Notes under the pieces: model-generated
What the model was told of the DNA's origin: nothing
Database searches by the model: none
What the model saw: the letters and a program-made list of their open reading frames with translations, nothing else
DNA from: Plectrocnemia conspersa
Taxonomy: Eukaryota; Arthropoda; Insecta; Trichoptera; Polycentropodidae
Length of the DNA stretch: 64,000 nucleotides
Direction: 5' to 3'
Assembly: GCA_009617715.1 (NCBI GenBank)
Contig: VTFK01000049.1
Coordinates: 620,001-684,000, forward strand
Program-made: the position numbers and the translations under genes
Part shown: positions 36,341 through 49,352 of the stretch, in pieces
How the letters are laid out: each line of letters begins with the position of its first letter
Position numbering within the stretch: position 1 is the first letter of the stretch

Positions 36341-38193
36341 TAACATATAAGCAAAAAATATTCTCGTATTGGAAGAAGTCTGTTGGGTTTTCAACCACCT
36401 GCGCCATTAGTAGAAAAGAGAGATCTCCTTACGACACAATTGAAAATATTGCACGGACCACTAATAGCACAATCCGTTCCAAGACCTTAACCACATATTA
36501 TCACTGTGGAAAATGTACCCCTGTGACTATCATGACAGATAAAATGTACGATAATTGTTCGATAAGTAGTTATTTAGATCGTGTTTTCTCTTAAGACGTG
36601 AAAATATTCTGGAGGTGTGCTTAAAGAATTATTAAACATTCAGCTGATATTAAAATAATGTGACGAGACGTCCCACGTAAGGTGGGACTGTCTTATATTT
36701 GAATCATTCATCCCACATTGAAAACTGTGATTGCAATAATACAGAAATTTTCAAGTTTTTTCAAGCGTAATTTTAAAAATTCTCTACAAACTATAACTTT
36801 AATTTGCCAACGTTCCCCAAAATTTAAGTACATATTTTTTCTATATTGAGAAGCTAATACAAATCCAGATAATTAATATTATATTTTAAATCCCGTATAA
36901 ACTAAACATATTTTAAAAAATATTTTTTTTAGATTTTGATGATTTTTATACATATTTTGATAAGTGTTTTACAATTTAAATCGTTAAAATTATTTTTCGT
37001 GGTTCGTTCTCAAGCGCGCCCAAAACCGGTAATTTCCCTTTCAAATTTGCTTACATGTGACAGTTCTTGACATCTGGCAAGCGCTCGCTGTGCCCATTTC
37101 TGTGCAAGATGTTATAATCACGGCGGTTTTTTTACAAAGTGTCAATTGAAGATGATTCAAAGTGATGTAGCATAATCAAAACTATAAATTATGAGTGTGC
37201 CAGTAAGTGTTTGGTTATATGAATAATAAATCACGGTTATTCTAACAAAATTATCATTGAATTTCCAGGATCTAATATTAAAAGACATACAGCGGCGATT
37301 GGGCAATTAAAGATATACATACCAAAGTTAATTAAACATATTACAATGCTAGTAATAATGAAAAATCTCGTATTAGTGTACACAAAAAGTTACATTTTAC
37401 CCACTATATAGTATCGTTTACAGTTAATTTTCAGAAGCAATGATAGATCTAATTACATTTACGTATGGAAAACAATTAATATATGACATATTGCGACAAT
37501 TTTATAGAAGATGAAGAGGTGCCAATCTACGTGTTTAATCCTCTACAGTAACTTCCCTCAATTTTGTTCTTCGGTTCTCGTTTAAATTTAATTTATGGAT
37601 TATATTAGTAGTAATAATGTGTTCAATGTTTACTCTTATTGTTTTTTAATTATTTTTCAGAAGCAATGGTGGAACAATATGATGACCTACATGGCTACAA
37701 CGTAGAATTGGTATATATAATATAAACAAAGTGAATCTTCTCATGTTGAAGTCACTGTCAGCAAGTATTATCTTTTTATAAAGAACATATTACATAAGCT
37801 TAATGTAACTGAATATCTTGAATTTGGCTATTCCGAAAGAGGAATGATGGCACAGAACAAAAATTGTACATATTTTGCCACATCGGAATTAAAAATAACC
37901 CACTCTTAGATATTTTGGCTATCAATTATTCCAGGTATGCAATCACATATTTATAATCATTGTAAAATGTCGTTTTTTACATAACATCCAAGAAACTACA
38001 CATTTATAAGCTGTCCGTTGGCTGATGCACTGCGACAGCGCCGATTTTATCGACATTAACTTTCAATCCTCATACATACTAAGGATATATTACACGTTCA
38101 CTTTTAAAACATAACTGGTTTATTTGCAATTCTTAAAATCTAACGTATATGTGCATTAAATCGGAAAGCAATGATAATGTTTATGTAATATAA

Positions 38194-38581
38194 AAGGAAA
38201 AACTCACTTTTCGGCCTCGGAGCCCGGCGACGGGAATTCAAAATTTGAAGATTTCATTACGAAGATTGTTTTATGATTGTTTATATAATTTAATCAATGT
38301 ATTCCTCTTATCCTAAACACATTATGTATATATTTAATTTTCATAGTTATAACACACCCAGTTAATTTGCAATCCGATTATTTATAGAAGGAAAAACTCA
38401 CTTTTCTGCCTCGGAGCCCGTCGCCATGAATTCAAAATTTGAAAATTTCATTACAAAGATTATTTTATGATTGTTTATCTAGTTTAATCAATGTATTCTT
38501 CTTATCCTTAACACATTATGTATATATTTAATTTTGATGGTTATAACGCACCTTGTTAATTTGCAATCCAATTATTTATAT
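38194..38581. repeat. Two-copy tandem duplication, 194-bp unit
   Basis: AAGGAAAAACTCACTTTTCG at 38194 recurs as AAGGAAAAACTCACTTTTCT at 38388. The two units remain similar throughout (CCTCGGAGCCCG, AATTCAAAATTTGAA, ACACATTATGTATATATTTA). No further copies were noticed. Confidence 0.85.
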
Positions 38582-40119
38582 TCAGTCAAATGACGAATTA
38601 ATGAAAATTATTGTCGCGTAGCAAAATTTTATTATTGAATAACAATTATTTAAAACCGGTGTCATGGTATTGTCGGCCATCTTGTTTTATATTTGAATGC
38701 TTATTTTTCATTGGTCGAAACAGCAGAACGCATTACCGGCGGCACGAAAATCAATCGGAGCAAATTCAAATTTTATTTTTATTATTATAATTAAATTCAT
38801 ATTTCCTTTGTTTACGTGTATTATTATACACCGTTCATACAAAGCGATACGATTTACACAGTAAAGAGTTTTTTAGTGAAGACGGCTTAGAACAATTATA
38901 TATAAAAATCGTTAAAATAGCAGTGTCCTTATTAATACTGATTATAGTAATATTAAATATGGAGGAACCCTCATTGCGAAGATACCAATAATTTATTATT
39001 GATATTGACATGGACATTTTTGAAATATTGAATAAAATTACCACTGACTAATCAAAAAAGTAATTAATAAATTAAATGCAAGATATTTTGTGTTGAGTCC
39101 ATTTTGAAAATAATTATTTAAAAATCATAGAGAACATTTAAAAAAATATACAACATGACATTTATCAATGCCGAGCGGTAAACGATTTGCCAAGAGAAGA
39201 AGAATCAGAAATCGCTCCAATGTAAAAGGTTAATGCGCTATTTTGTATTTGATCAGATCGTTTTCTTAGTATCGCTCGAATACAACTTGAACGGTGTAAA
39301 TGTCAATTTGATATGATCGTTTAACCCTCGAGTTTCGAAATTTCAAGTAGATGGTTTAGTCTTGAGAGTTTCGTCGGAATACCATTGCAAAAACAGCTGT
39401 GTGAAACTTAGTTTCAGACACTATAAGTGTTACAAATATGGTTCAAGCTTTTCAGGAACATATTCGTCTTTGAGTATTTGATATTAAAAATAGTGGTAAT
39501 TGTTAACGGCGATAAAGATATATTTTTTTATTCTTCCGTTCTCACCTGACATGCGTAAGCGCAATACGTTACAACAGTGTGAATCTGTACCAAATGGGTA
39601 AGTCAATTAGATATAATGAAACTACCAGATTTTTCAGTCTGAGAATCGATGTCATCTGTATCAGTGGTCTTCAAAGTAGGATGTGCGCACCCCAGGGGGT
39701 ACGCCAAGTGGTAAAATAAAAAAATAAAGATTTTTTAATGACGAAGAGTGTGCTGTTAGTATGCTATGTAGCTGATCTTTTTGAAAAAGTAAGTAATCCT
39801 GAAGTAAATTTTTATACACAATTTAAGCAGGTGATTCTAGTAATAATTTACCTTTAAGGTCCGAAAGTATATTTGTTAAGATGCGATTCGTTTCAAAGTT
39901 CGATTTTCCCTTTCCGTAAATAATCGCCGTCGAAAAAGGTAGGCGTGCGAATTTCGCACATGCGTAGGATCGCGTAAACAAATTACGTCGGGCGGAAATC
40001 GAATGAAATCCTTCGGAGAACAACCGAAGGCCGGGTGTAAATATTTGACGGATTTAAGGTCGAAATCCGACCCGGATCCTGGGGGAGCGCTCCCGCGGGA
40101 AATAGCCGGGAAAACTTAC

Positions 40120-40350
40120 GTATTTCGTTGAAGTAGAAGGGAAATTCCCCGGGAATGCTGCAGTTGAGCCTCGCTTTGAGGTACGTGGCCCAGTTCTGGC
40201 TGAGGATGTTCTTGCCACCGGTGTCCTTCTTGCATACCCTGGCCACTCGCGAGTAGACAGCCTTGCCGCAGTTGATGTACTCGACAGCAGTCTCGCGGAA
40301 GAAGAACAGCACATGCTCTCCGACGTCGAACGACCCCACGAAGTTCGGCT
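40120..40350 (-). CDS. Sema2a: Sema2a exon F (sema domain signature)
   Basis: Residues 196-271, with split Lys195 and Gln272 at its ends. It contains PNFVGSFDVGEHVLFFFRE, then TAVEYINCGKAVYSRVARVC and NWATYLKARLNCSIPGEFP, the most diagnostic semaphorin block, with its conserved cysteines. The NCS sequon is present. The acceptor is CCTCAG and the donor GTAAGT. Confidence 0.96.
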
Positions 40351-40779
40351 CTGAGGAATGAAAATAAATAGAGATTAGCGATTTTTTAAAAGGAATATGA
40401 ATTTATTTACAAACATTATATTTTATGAAACTTCTTCCCATTAATATTTAACCTTTACTACTATTTACAAAGATAAAAAAATATAAGATGAAATGATAAG
40501 AGTGCATATTGTTTTGTCATATTTAATCCAGTATAAGCGGTAATTGCATTTGATAATGAAATTTATATTTTATGTTTTATTGTCATGTCTCCTATCAGGT
40601 GCTTTTGTTTGGGATTGTATTCACTTGACAAACGTGGTTTCGCTACCTGCTCGCTCGGAGACAATGTTTTACGATACTCGTCTCAGATTGTATCTATATC
40701 TTCATGAAAGCTCATTCTATTATTATTTTTGTCATCACGATCTTGTTTTATAATAAAATGTTTTTTACAAGTCATATCT

Positions 40780-41514
40780 TGTGCCGACCGATTTCACCGT
40801 TTTTGCCTTCTTTGGAGCCGAATCGTTTCCAGAAACCCACTATGTCGAGTGCGTTTTTTTCTTTGGACTTTAGTGGTGGATCCATGTTTCATCAACGGTT
40901 CTGTATCGGTTCAGAAACTCGTTTAGATTGCCATGGAAAAGCGCCAAACCAGCAATAGCACTGAACACACGATTGAGTTTATTCTGCACTGTGAGCAAAC
41001 GCGGCACCCATCTTGCTGATATTTTTTTATACCCAATTTTTCATGAAGAATGTCATACTTGTGGGCTTAACAAGTTCGCGCACTTTGACTCGTCGATCAC
41101 TCAAGATCATAGAGTAAATTTTGTCGATCATTTCTGGCGTAGTCACCTCAAGGGGACGTCCCGAACGATGTTCATCACTTGTACATTATACGACCACGTT
41201 TAAACTCTTTCACCCAATTATAAACAGTTTTAAACGCTGGTGCAGATATGCCACGAATCAAATTCATCCAACTCGGCTTTGATTTATTTCGGTGTTTTGC
41301 CTTTCAAATAAAAGTGTTTAATCACCACATTAAAAAACCCGCTTTTTTCCATTGTTTGAAAATAACAATGGTTGCTTGCTTCAATCGATTGTAAAAATGA
41401 AAGGACGCAATGGAAATGTCTATTGACAGCAGTCTATTGACAGATGTTACTTTTTAGAAACAAACTTATTTCTATTTCTTAGAATTTTCTAGGACTTATT
41501 GATCTACCCTCGTA
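40780..41514 (-). mobile_element. Truncated mariner element
   Basis: The minus strand carries a terminal repeat CGAGGGTAGATCAATAAGTC next to a TA at 41513-41514, then an ATG at 41350-41352 starting MEKSGFFNVVIKHFYLKGKT. Further on are KTVYNWVKEFKRGR, KYDILHEKLGIKK and VDETWIHH at about 40872-40898 with the first catalytic Asp. Stops and frameshifts break the frame, and the second half of the transposase and the other terminal repeat are missing. The family is mariner (DD34D) by these motifs. Confidence 0.8.
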
Positions 41515-43089
41515 ATGTACATAATCTATATCAATAATAAAAATGCATCTAAAAATGTTTGGCACCAAATGGAAACAGGTAGCAATTAGACATAGATTAT
41601 GCCACTGCAGTAATATTTTATTGCTACGAATTATGGCGGACGAGGCTTAATTGGCCGTCATGTTCGCCAAAATAATGTATTGCTTTGTCCGCCGCCACGT
41701 CAATGTTGCCAAACTTGTGCCCAACTAAATAAATCGGCCCCCACAAATGTTTTCTATTTATTTTACATTATATTGAACTTATATTGTTGTGAAGTATCGA
41801 AAGTTTCGATATCCGAGTGGAGTCAGTCACCGGTCAGTATAATTTACGGCATGTACGATAAAAATAAAAAGCAATCAAACAGTGCACTATACTATAGGGA
41901 TATCGTTTGATAATTCTAAAGGTACGAGAGCGAAGAAACGACGCACGCTCGAGAATTAACAGGGGGGTTAATATAATTGGAAAGACACGTGTCTGGCGCA
42001 GGTCGTATTATGCCGGTGCGACGCTCGTACTGAAATATTTATTAATTAAATATTAATACGTCGAATTAATTAATTCCAAAGATTACAACATGACGTTAAA
42101 GCGTTCCACGACTAGATAATCGTCTCGAAAGCCTAAAAACCGAACCTAATTAATAATTTAGCATAAATTTAATTTAATTAGCGTGGCGTAATTAAAGAAC
42201 TCGTACGCAATAATAATTTAAATCAGTCTTGAGTATTAGAAATATCATTATAAATTACATTAATATATTAATTGGTGCAACGTTACACAAAACTACAATT
42301 TTAATTCATATTAGATTTTACTTTTTTATATAATACAATAGTTATGATATAAAACATTTTAGTGTGAACTCAACTTTTAAATAAAAATGTGTTAATAATT
42401 TTAAGAAATAAAAAAATATTAAACATATATAGAAGACTTCTACGCTTGAAGATGGCAATTATAGAGTTAAAAAATTGATATAAATAAATATAAAATAATG
42501 GTAGGATCGTTCATAAGTCTAATATGTATTACCTAGCTCGATTTTAATTAATCATCATGATATTCAACCGTGAGATTATTATTGGACAATGTCCGAGTAT
42601 TCCAAATATCAATATTCTTAATTCAAGTTATTCGAACAAATAGGAAACTTATTGTGGGAAAACATTTCTGTTCTAAATTAAACACAAAGTAACCGCTAGC
42701 TTGGCACAATCTAATGTTCAGCACGAATGACTTAATAAACGGCAATTGAAAGTAAATTAAATCTAATATAAACTAATCAAATCACCGTAAATACAATCTA
42801 ACCTAAATCAAAACTTATCATTGAAACTAAAGTTAACTAGCATACCATATATTATATATGTATTTGTGTAAGACTAGAAAATTACTAAAATATTATTAAA
42901 TCTTGTGCTTTGCGTACGCAACTAGAACACAGGAACGTCATTTAGGGGGGGGGGCAAAAGAAGCATTTCTCCCTTTTGAATTTGGTAAGAAAAATGCTCG
43001 TCATTTAATGAAATACTACCGCCTTTTGACTTTTTCAGCACCCGATCCTTCCGATGTAATTTTAGATTACTTTTTCGTACATCATAAAT

Positions 43090-43420
43090 TTTGTTTTGAG
43101 GGTCATATTTTGACCAATCCAATGTCGTTTCAGGGATATCGTCTACACGCAGTCTGACTCGAAAACATCTTCATAATCACTGTGATCATTGATGTCTTTT
43201 TCATCTTCGCAAGGAGGTTAGGAAAGAAGATATTCAAACGTTTTTTCTAGCAATGTATCTTCTCTGTCATATATTTTATAATGATCACAGTAAAATCACA
43301 AAACAAAATATTTAAAATTTTAGAGTTAAAGTATTACTTAATATAGATCACGTATTATCAGATAATTACACAATATAATATAACGTAGAAGCGTAAAGTC
43401 GAGAAAAACACTTCGTGGTC
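43090..43420 (-). repeat. Second copy of the 24541-24840 transposon segment
   Basis: Shares GGTCATATTTTGACCAATCC, AATCACTGTGATCATTGAT, GATCACAGTAAAATCACAAA and ACACAATATAATAT in the same order. On the minus strand it encodes DEKDINDHSDYEDVFESD, the counterpart of the acidic leader at 24704. It is diverged and without intact ORF. Confidence 0.7.
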
Positions 43421-43683
43421 AGAAAGGACTGAACTATCTGAGTTTTATCTAAAACAGTACAGCGCTAGACAAAACCCAGCTGCAGTTATCGAGCGGGTCG
43501 CTAATGGGCCGGTGGGTGAGGGCCGATGCTCGATCATACTAACATCCAAAATACTATCTCTAAAATTTATCTAGCTTCTTAACGAGCTATTCAATAACAA
43601 ATATGCGCATCTATGTTTGAACTGACTTTGTGTATGTTGTAAAAGGTCACGGTTGTCAAATTGTGATATAAAAATGTACTCAC

Positions 43684-43954
43684 TGTCTAGCCACTTGGAG
43701 TCGTATTTGAGCGTCCTCTTGAAGGCGAACTCCTTCCTGCCGGTGGTCAAGTTGTGCAGGTCGGTCCTGAAGATGACCGTGTCGGCCTTGGTGAACTCGG
43801 CGTTGGTCCCCGAGTACAGCGCCGGAAGATTCCCGGGATTCCCCCTCTCGATCCACACGGCCGTCGAGTTGTCCGCCGGGTCGTACGGGCACTTGGCGAT
43901 GCCCATCCCGATTCCCGGTACGTACTGGTGCCGGGGTAGGTGCGTCAAGTTCGA
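43684..43954 (-). CDS. Sema2a: Sema2a exon E (sema domain core)
   Basis: Residues 105-194 plus the first base of Lys195. It carries strongly conserved sema blocks: GIGMGIAKCPYDPADNST, LYSGTNAEFTKADTVIFRTD and FKRTLKYDSKWLD. It has NLT and NST sequons. The acceptor is TTACAG and the donor GTGAGT after a split codon (phase 1). Codon use is GC-rich at third positions compared with the AT-rich flanks, which by itself marks the exon. Confidence 0.96.
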
Positions 43955-44989
43955 CTGTAAACGTCGATAGGCAGTTATGGGCGATTGTGCGCCATTATGG
44001 GGTGCGAAAAACGGTCTCGCCGACGAATTCTATCATATCACCTGCGCTACCTGGGAGGGAGGGTCGGAAGGAAGAGGAACGCGCGCGCATGCCTTATCTT
44101 TATTGCCGGGGATGCGAGCGTCTAGCGAGCATGATTTATGCAAAGCAAATACAAGGCGTAGTCGTTTCGGAGAGGGAAATAGTTTTCATCATACTTTGAA
44201 TGGCCGTTTTCTCGGAACTTTCGAGGTAATCGAGTCTCGTCCCGTCTTAAATCCGCCCGGCGTGGCGAGCTTGTCAAACTTGCGAAAAGTGCAAAACAAT
44301 TATGTTCTTTGCTCGGGCATTTGCATAATTTGATTGCAGCGGCGCGACTTTGTAAATTACGCCGTGCAATAGTTTTGGACTTTTTAATATTCAATATTTG
44401 ATTTCGTCTCTTATTAGAATTGTGTTATCTTTGTAGCAAAAATATTGTCGTATAGTGTATATATAGGATGTTATATACACTGTACGACATATATTATAAA
44501 CTGTAGTGTGTTTATAAAATAGTGACAAATTTAAAAACTTAACTTCGTGGGATAAAATTCTACTAAAAAATGTTTCCCGCAACATAAGTTTTTTACGTAA
44601 AGGCAGTTAAATTATGTTTTAAATCGATCTTTATTATCTATGATCTTGTTGTTTATAATTTTACTAGCATTACTGGTAAGTTATTAGCATACGTGCAGTC
44701 CCACTATATATGCCATTTGTGTCGTTTTTCTGGCGTGAGCGTTTGTGTTCGAATATCCCAAAAACTCGTTTTAGCGTTTAGTCTTCGAAACGTGGTTTTA
44801 ATCAATATTTTTTTTTAATATAACGTTAAGTTTCCATGTTTTTGTATTTTGTACGTATAGGTGTGCATCAGTAGTCAATTTTAAATTAGATAAATATATT
44901 AAAAAAAAAAATTAAAACGCGGAAACACTGACCTATCGCCGAAGAAAGTTGGACAAATATCAGGACTCCTGATATTTATTTTTCTATCT

Positions 44990-45865
44990 TAATATGAGAT
45001 TGCAAAGGCAGTTGTGAAGAATATCATGAAAAAAATATACTCTGGGGTCACTTTAGATCCAAAAAAAAAGGGTTCTTGTGGAAGGCGCCACATTACAACC
45101 CCTAGGACTGACAGACTAACTGACGAAAATTACCAGTTCGTTTAGTGACTAAAACATAACCGATTGGTAGAACTAGGGTTGGTCGCCAGTAAGCTGGACC
45201 GAAAATCAAAACTTCGACAATGCTTAAGAAATATCAAGAATTTCACTGTTGAGGTGAAAAAGGTAATAGTGCTGTTTTGATGCCAACTTAGTATGTTACG
45301 AATAAAATAATCTTCTTTAAAGTGTGTGTTTTATTTGAAGGTGTGCTTTTCAAATGAGCCGCGCTTAAAGTTTGGATGGAGAAAAAATTTGCTAAACACA
45401 TTCCAGAATGTATTTCTTTACTGTTAAGCATCCACCTTCAATCATAATTTGGTCAGTAATTTCTGAGAAAGGAACAGGCCGTTTTTACATAGTCGAGAAG
45501 ATGATGCGTCAATACAAAAAGGTATTGAAGACATATACCACAACTCGAAGAATGGTTTAGATATCATGCACAATAGTGCTCCTTTTCATAAAGCTAAGAG
45601 CATCACGGCTTTTCTGTAGAATAAGAACACCAAAGTGTTATATTGGCCAAAAAATTCGCCTAATATAAGCCACATGGAGAATGTTTGGGAGATTTTGAAG
45701 ACGGAAATTGCAATTATTACAAAAAGGAAGCTAATTGAGAAGGTGATTTATGAATGGAATCATAATCTGAACCGTCAAGAAACAATTAAAAATGTATAGA
45801 AAGCGTGCCTAGAGGAATTCAGGCAATTATTAAAGCAAAAGGAGGACATATAAAATATTATAAAT
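44990..45865 (+). pseudogene. Dead Tc1-like transposase
   Basis: Plus-strand fragments give FSNEPRLKFGWR, KHPPSIIIWSVISEKGTGRF, IMHNSAPFHKAKS, VLYWPKNSPNISHMENVWEI and CIESVPRGIQAIIKAKGGHI. The last is the classic Tc1 C-terminus. In the first two catalytic motifs the usual Asp (SDES and QDNAP in the family) reads Asn, and there are stops and frameshifts. A putative terminal repeat (GTTGGACAAA at 44949) was not matched at the other side. Confidence 0.8.
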
Positions 45866-46429
45866 ATAGCCTCGAACTGCATTGTGGACAGTTTTTCTTT
45901 TAATTTTAAAATAAATTTTATTATTTCTCACCACTAAACTATTTTTGTGTCGATAAATAATGCTATTAAAAATAATAAGAAAAGCAAACAACAACTTTTT
46001 GTAAAAAAAAATATAAGACATAGACTAATTAAAGAAAAAAATCCAAAATTTTGTTTGGGTCTAATAAAATGGCCAGGTACGGTTGTTCCGACCATTTTTA
46101 CATATATTTATGCATGGTCGAATAAAAGTGTGTTATGGCCGTGCGTGGGTTTTTCTGTGTGAAAATTACTTGAAGGCTCTTCGGCTGTCACGGCGTGTGG
46201 TCCTGCGTCAACAAGGATTCTGAGGATGTAAACTCTGATAATAAAGCATTTCAATAGTTCGAGGCGTTTAATACCGTCGAGAGACGGTGGTCCTTCGAGA
46301 AGAAAAGATGGCCATCTCCAAAGGGGAGAGGTTGCAACAACTGTATTATAAAATGGCCAAGTACTGTACGCCTGTTATCATTTGGAGATCATGGCTGATG
46401 CTGTGTGAAATATAAAAAAATATGGTACA

Positions 46430-47190
46430 TTTTCTACAGGGAAAATCTCCTGTGGAAGTATTTGAGATATTATTTGACAAGACAAAGTATTTTGTATGCT
46501 TCATAAAAAAACAATCATGGTTTCAATTTTTCGCAGGACTTTTTAAAAAAGTTTTAGCGGTTTTATTACTCTGCCCCAGGAGCAAATTTACTGGTGCGAC
46601 GATAAAGATATTTGGAGATAAAAAGAAATTTACATTTCAATGACAGTGCCGAATTAGTCAATTACCAATCTATGGACGATTTTTAAAATTGCTCCATTAC
46701 TTGAAAAAATAACAAAAAATATTAGTATCGATGAAGAAATGATTCGGTATTAGGGCCATCATTATCTTAAACAATTTGTAAAAAGAAAACTGATACGTTT
46801 TGGATTCAAGCAATGGGCAATGTGTTATGGCGAAACTGGATATTGCTTCACTGCAGAATTATATCAAGGGAAACAAGAGGGAGATTACCAAAAGATGCGA
46901 CTACAAAATATTTTTAAAATCGATTATCCATCCAACCGTTCTTTCTATTTCGATAACTTTTTTAGCAGTTTTGAGTTTATGAAAATATTAAATTGCTGCG
47001 ATGCAATTGAATAAATAGCTGTCCAATAAAATTTGATAAAGAAAAAAAAAATAATTCATGGTGAATTTGACTATATGTTTGATGTTAAAAATAACATATT
47101 TGCTGAAGTATGGAAAGACAATAATTGTGTTAAAATGTTGACTCATGAAGGTATGCCTTCATTAGAAAAAGTAAGTAGATAGTTAAAAAA
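46430..47190 (+). pseudogene. piggyBac-family transposase relic
   Basis: Fragments in order: GKSPVEVFEILFDKT, IFGDKKKFTFQ, SIDEEMIRY (then a stop), GHHYLKQFVKRKLIRFGFKQ, CYGETGYCFTAELYQGKQEG, YPSNRSFYFDNFFSSFEFMK and FDYMFDVKNNIFAEVWKDNN. These are signature blocks of piggyBac-like transposases; the three acidic positions (IDEE, YFDN, KDNN) are all still Asp. Several stops and frameshifts, plus loss of the N- and C-terminal parts, make it a relic. Confidence 0.85.
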
Positions 47191-48220
47191 CTTGAAAAAA
47201 ACACGTAAAATCCCGCAATATGTCTGAATTATTTTTGAGAAATCATTATTGAAATTCACCATCACTTTGCGATTAAATTAAATCGGCACGCGCGTAGTGT
47301 TTATCTATGGTAAACACGTGTTTTGGAATTGGCAAGAGCGTATAGCGAAGCATGCGATAGTAGTAACTCGCATGCGACATTTTTATGAGCGCATGGAGAT
47401 TAAAGGCAAACAAGTCGGCGGCTAATGGCGAGGAAAATTCACTTACCGGCAATTTGGCCGCATTATCGCAACAGGCGCCAAAAGCCTTTATCTGCCTCGT
47501 CTCGTTTAATTGCTCGGAAGGGAATCGAGCTTATCTCTCTCTGTGCGTACTTCAGCGCTGAAATCTGGCCAATCGAAACGGAAAAATGCACTCGACCGAT
47601 TTTTTCTCTTTTCGCGGTCGGCCGGACGCCAAAACTGACCCGAAAGCTTCCAAATTAAACCGACATTCAAATTTCGCTTTTTGGTTTTTGGGAAACGACC
47701 CTTTACGCGCTTCGCCGTGTAGCCCGTTCGACTAAAAATAATTTTATTAAGCGAGCCCCGCGTCAAGTCCTATGCGTCAAAGTTACGAGTGAGTTTCGGA
47801 AAAGTAAAAGACGGTGTACTTACTCTTGTTGGGCGTAATACTTTGACATCAGCAGTAAATTTTGATCATATCAAAAGTAGTTTGAAACTGTTGAGTAATT
47901 TTATTATTTTAAATATTATTTGGAAAACTAAGCGCAATTACCGCGGATGACACCTATAAAATCGCCAGTATACATTGGGCACCTAAAAGTGTTGTGATCC
48001 TTTGACCTTGCTTGATAATTTAAGGTTAAAAAATACTATTTTTATTAAAATAATATTTAAATAATTTATGGTGTGCAAAAATATTAGCCGCGGTGAAAGG
48101 GTTATATGCTAAATTATTCGGTGCGATGTCATCAACGTTATCCAAATGATCTAGTTCAAGAAATCTCGACGTGTGACTATTTTAGAAAGATGAACGCACT
48201 TCTGCTACAAAATTAAGCAA

Positions 48221-49352
48221 TTAAGAGCGTTAGCTCTTCTGCAAGTCTCAAAATGGCTCATATGTAGGTCCGATCGAACTGATACATCGCTTGTTTTGAA
48301 GCAAAAAACTATTTTTTTTATATTTTATTTAGATGAAGTTTAGGCTTCTAAACGTTTTATGTATTGCGATTTTTTTGCTGAAATTTAAACCTACTGAGTT
48401 ACGAGTGTTTAAATTTTTATACTTGTCGCCATTTTGCAAAAAATTGGCACATTGAATTTTGCTAACGAACATACACAGGGTGCTTAAGAATTCTATACTG
48501 TCACAAAAATTGAAATTTAAATATGTATAAATAAGCTCACACTGACCTTAACTATATTGCGAGTTTTACGAGCGTATGTATGGTGGGTCGATCGACTCAT
48601 AACATAACGTGTTTTGGGAAAAAAAAACTTTTTTTTTTGATTTTTATTTTTTTTAAACAGTATGATAAGTATATTCGAAAGCTGTTTTTTGTATCAAAAA
48701 TTCAAGTCTATATCTTTAAAAGGAACCAAATACTAGCGTTAACTATATGCCAAGTCGCGCAAAAGCTCGTTCAGGGGCCTGGTCAATTTACCGTAAGACT
48801 CGTTTTTTATTAATAAAAAAATATTTAAAAATTGTTTTTAAATGCAAATTAAGCTTCTAAACACTTTTTGTATACGACATTTTTCAAAAGGATTTTATTT
48901 TGCAAAGACACTTTAAATTTTTACATTGGTCGCCATTTTGTAAAAAAAATTTATATATGTTTTTCATACAAAACGTAAAGATGGTGCACGGTAGTTCTAT
49001 ACGATACTAAATATTTAATTTTTAATCTTTAAAACCAAGAAGTTAAGAGCGTTAACTTTTCTGAAAGTCTCAAAATGCCTCGTATGGGGTCCGATCGAAC
49101 TGATACATCGCTTGTTTTGAAGCAAAAAACTATTTTTTTTTATATTTTATTTAGATGAAGTTTAGACTTTTAAACGTGTCGTATATAGCGATATTTTCGT
49201 TAAAATTAAAACCTACTGAGTTACGAGTGTTTAAGTTTTTATACTTGTCGCCATTTTGCAAAAAAATGACACATTGGATTTTGCTAGCAAACATATACAG
49301 GGTGCTTAAGAATTCTACACTGTCACCAAAATTAAACTTTAAATCTGTATAA
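48221..49352. repeat. Direct repeat, 312-bp copies offset by 822 bp
   Basis: TTAAGAGCGTTAGCTCTTCT at 48221 recurs as TTAAGAGCGTTAACTTTTCT at 49043. The copies then stay aligned through CCGATCGAACTGATACATCG, GTTTTGAAGCAAAAAACTA, CCTACTGAGTTACGAGTG and GTGCTTAAGAATTCTA, ending at about 48532 and 49352. The segment between (48540-49020) is a more diverged third copy. Unknown element; no coding capacity recognised. Confidence 0.85.

Larger units (their letters stand above)
34485..40119 (-). other. Sema2a intron between exons F and G (5.6 kb)
   Basis: Contains a 194-bp tandem duplication (38194-38581), a GC-richer island (about 35455-36340) and a possible tRNA-derived SINE remnant on the minus strand near 35080-35160. 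A sequence at about 39650-39720 begins like an hAT terminus (CAGTGGTCTTCAAAG) but has no visible partner. The rest is AT-rich and has no recognisable gene. Confidence 0.82.
40351..43683 (-). other. Sema2a intron between exons E and F (3.3 kb)
   Basis: Contains a truncated mariner (about 40780-41514, minus strand) and a segment at 43090-43420 shared with 24541-24840. A poly-G run lies near 42945. The remainder is AT-rich with no recognisable coding potential. Confidence 0.85.

Noticed and set aside
40054..40314. Minus-strand frame MCCSSSARLLSS...
   Set aside because: Wrong-phase shadow of exon F.
43653..43970. Plus-strand frames over semaphorin exon E
   Set aside because: Antisense shadows of exon 43684-43954, which has splice sites and conserved protein on the minus strand.
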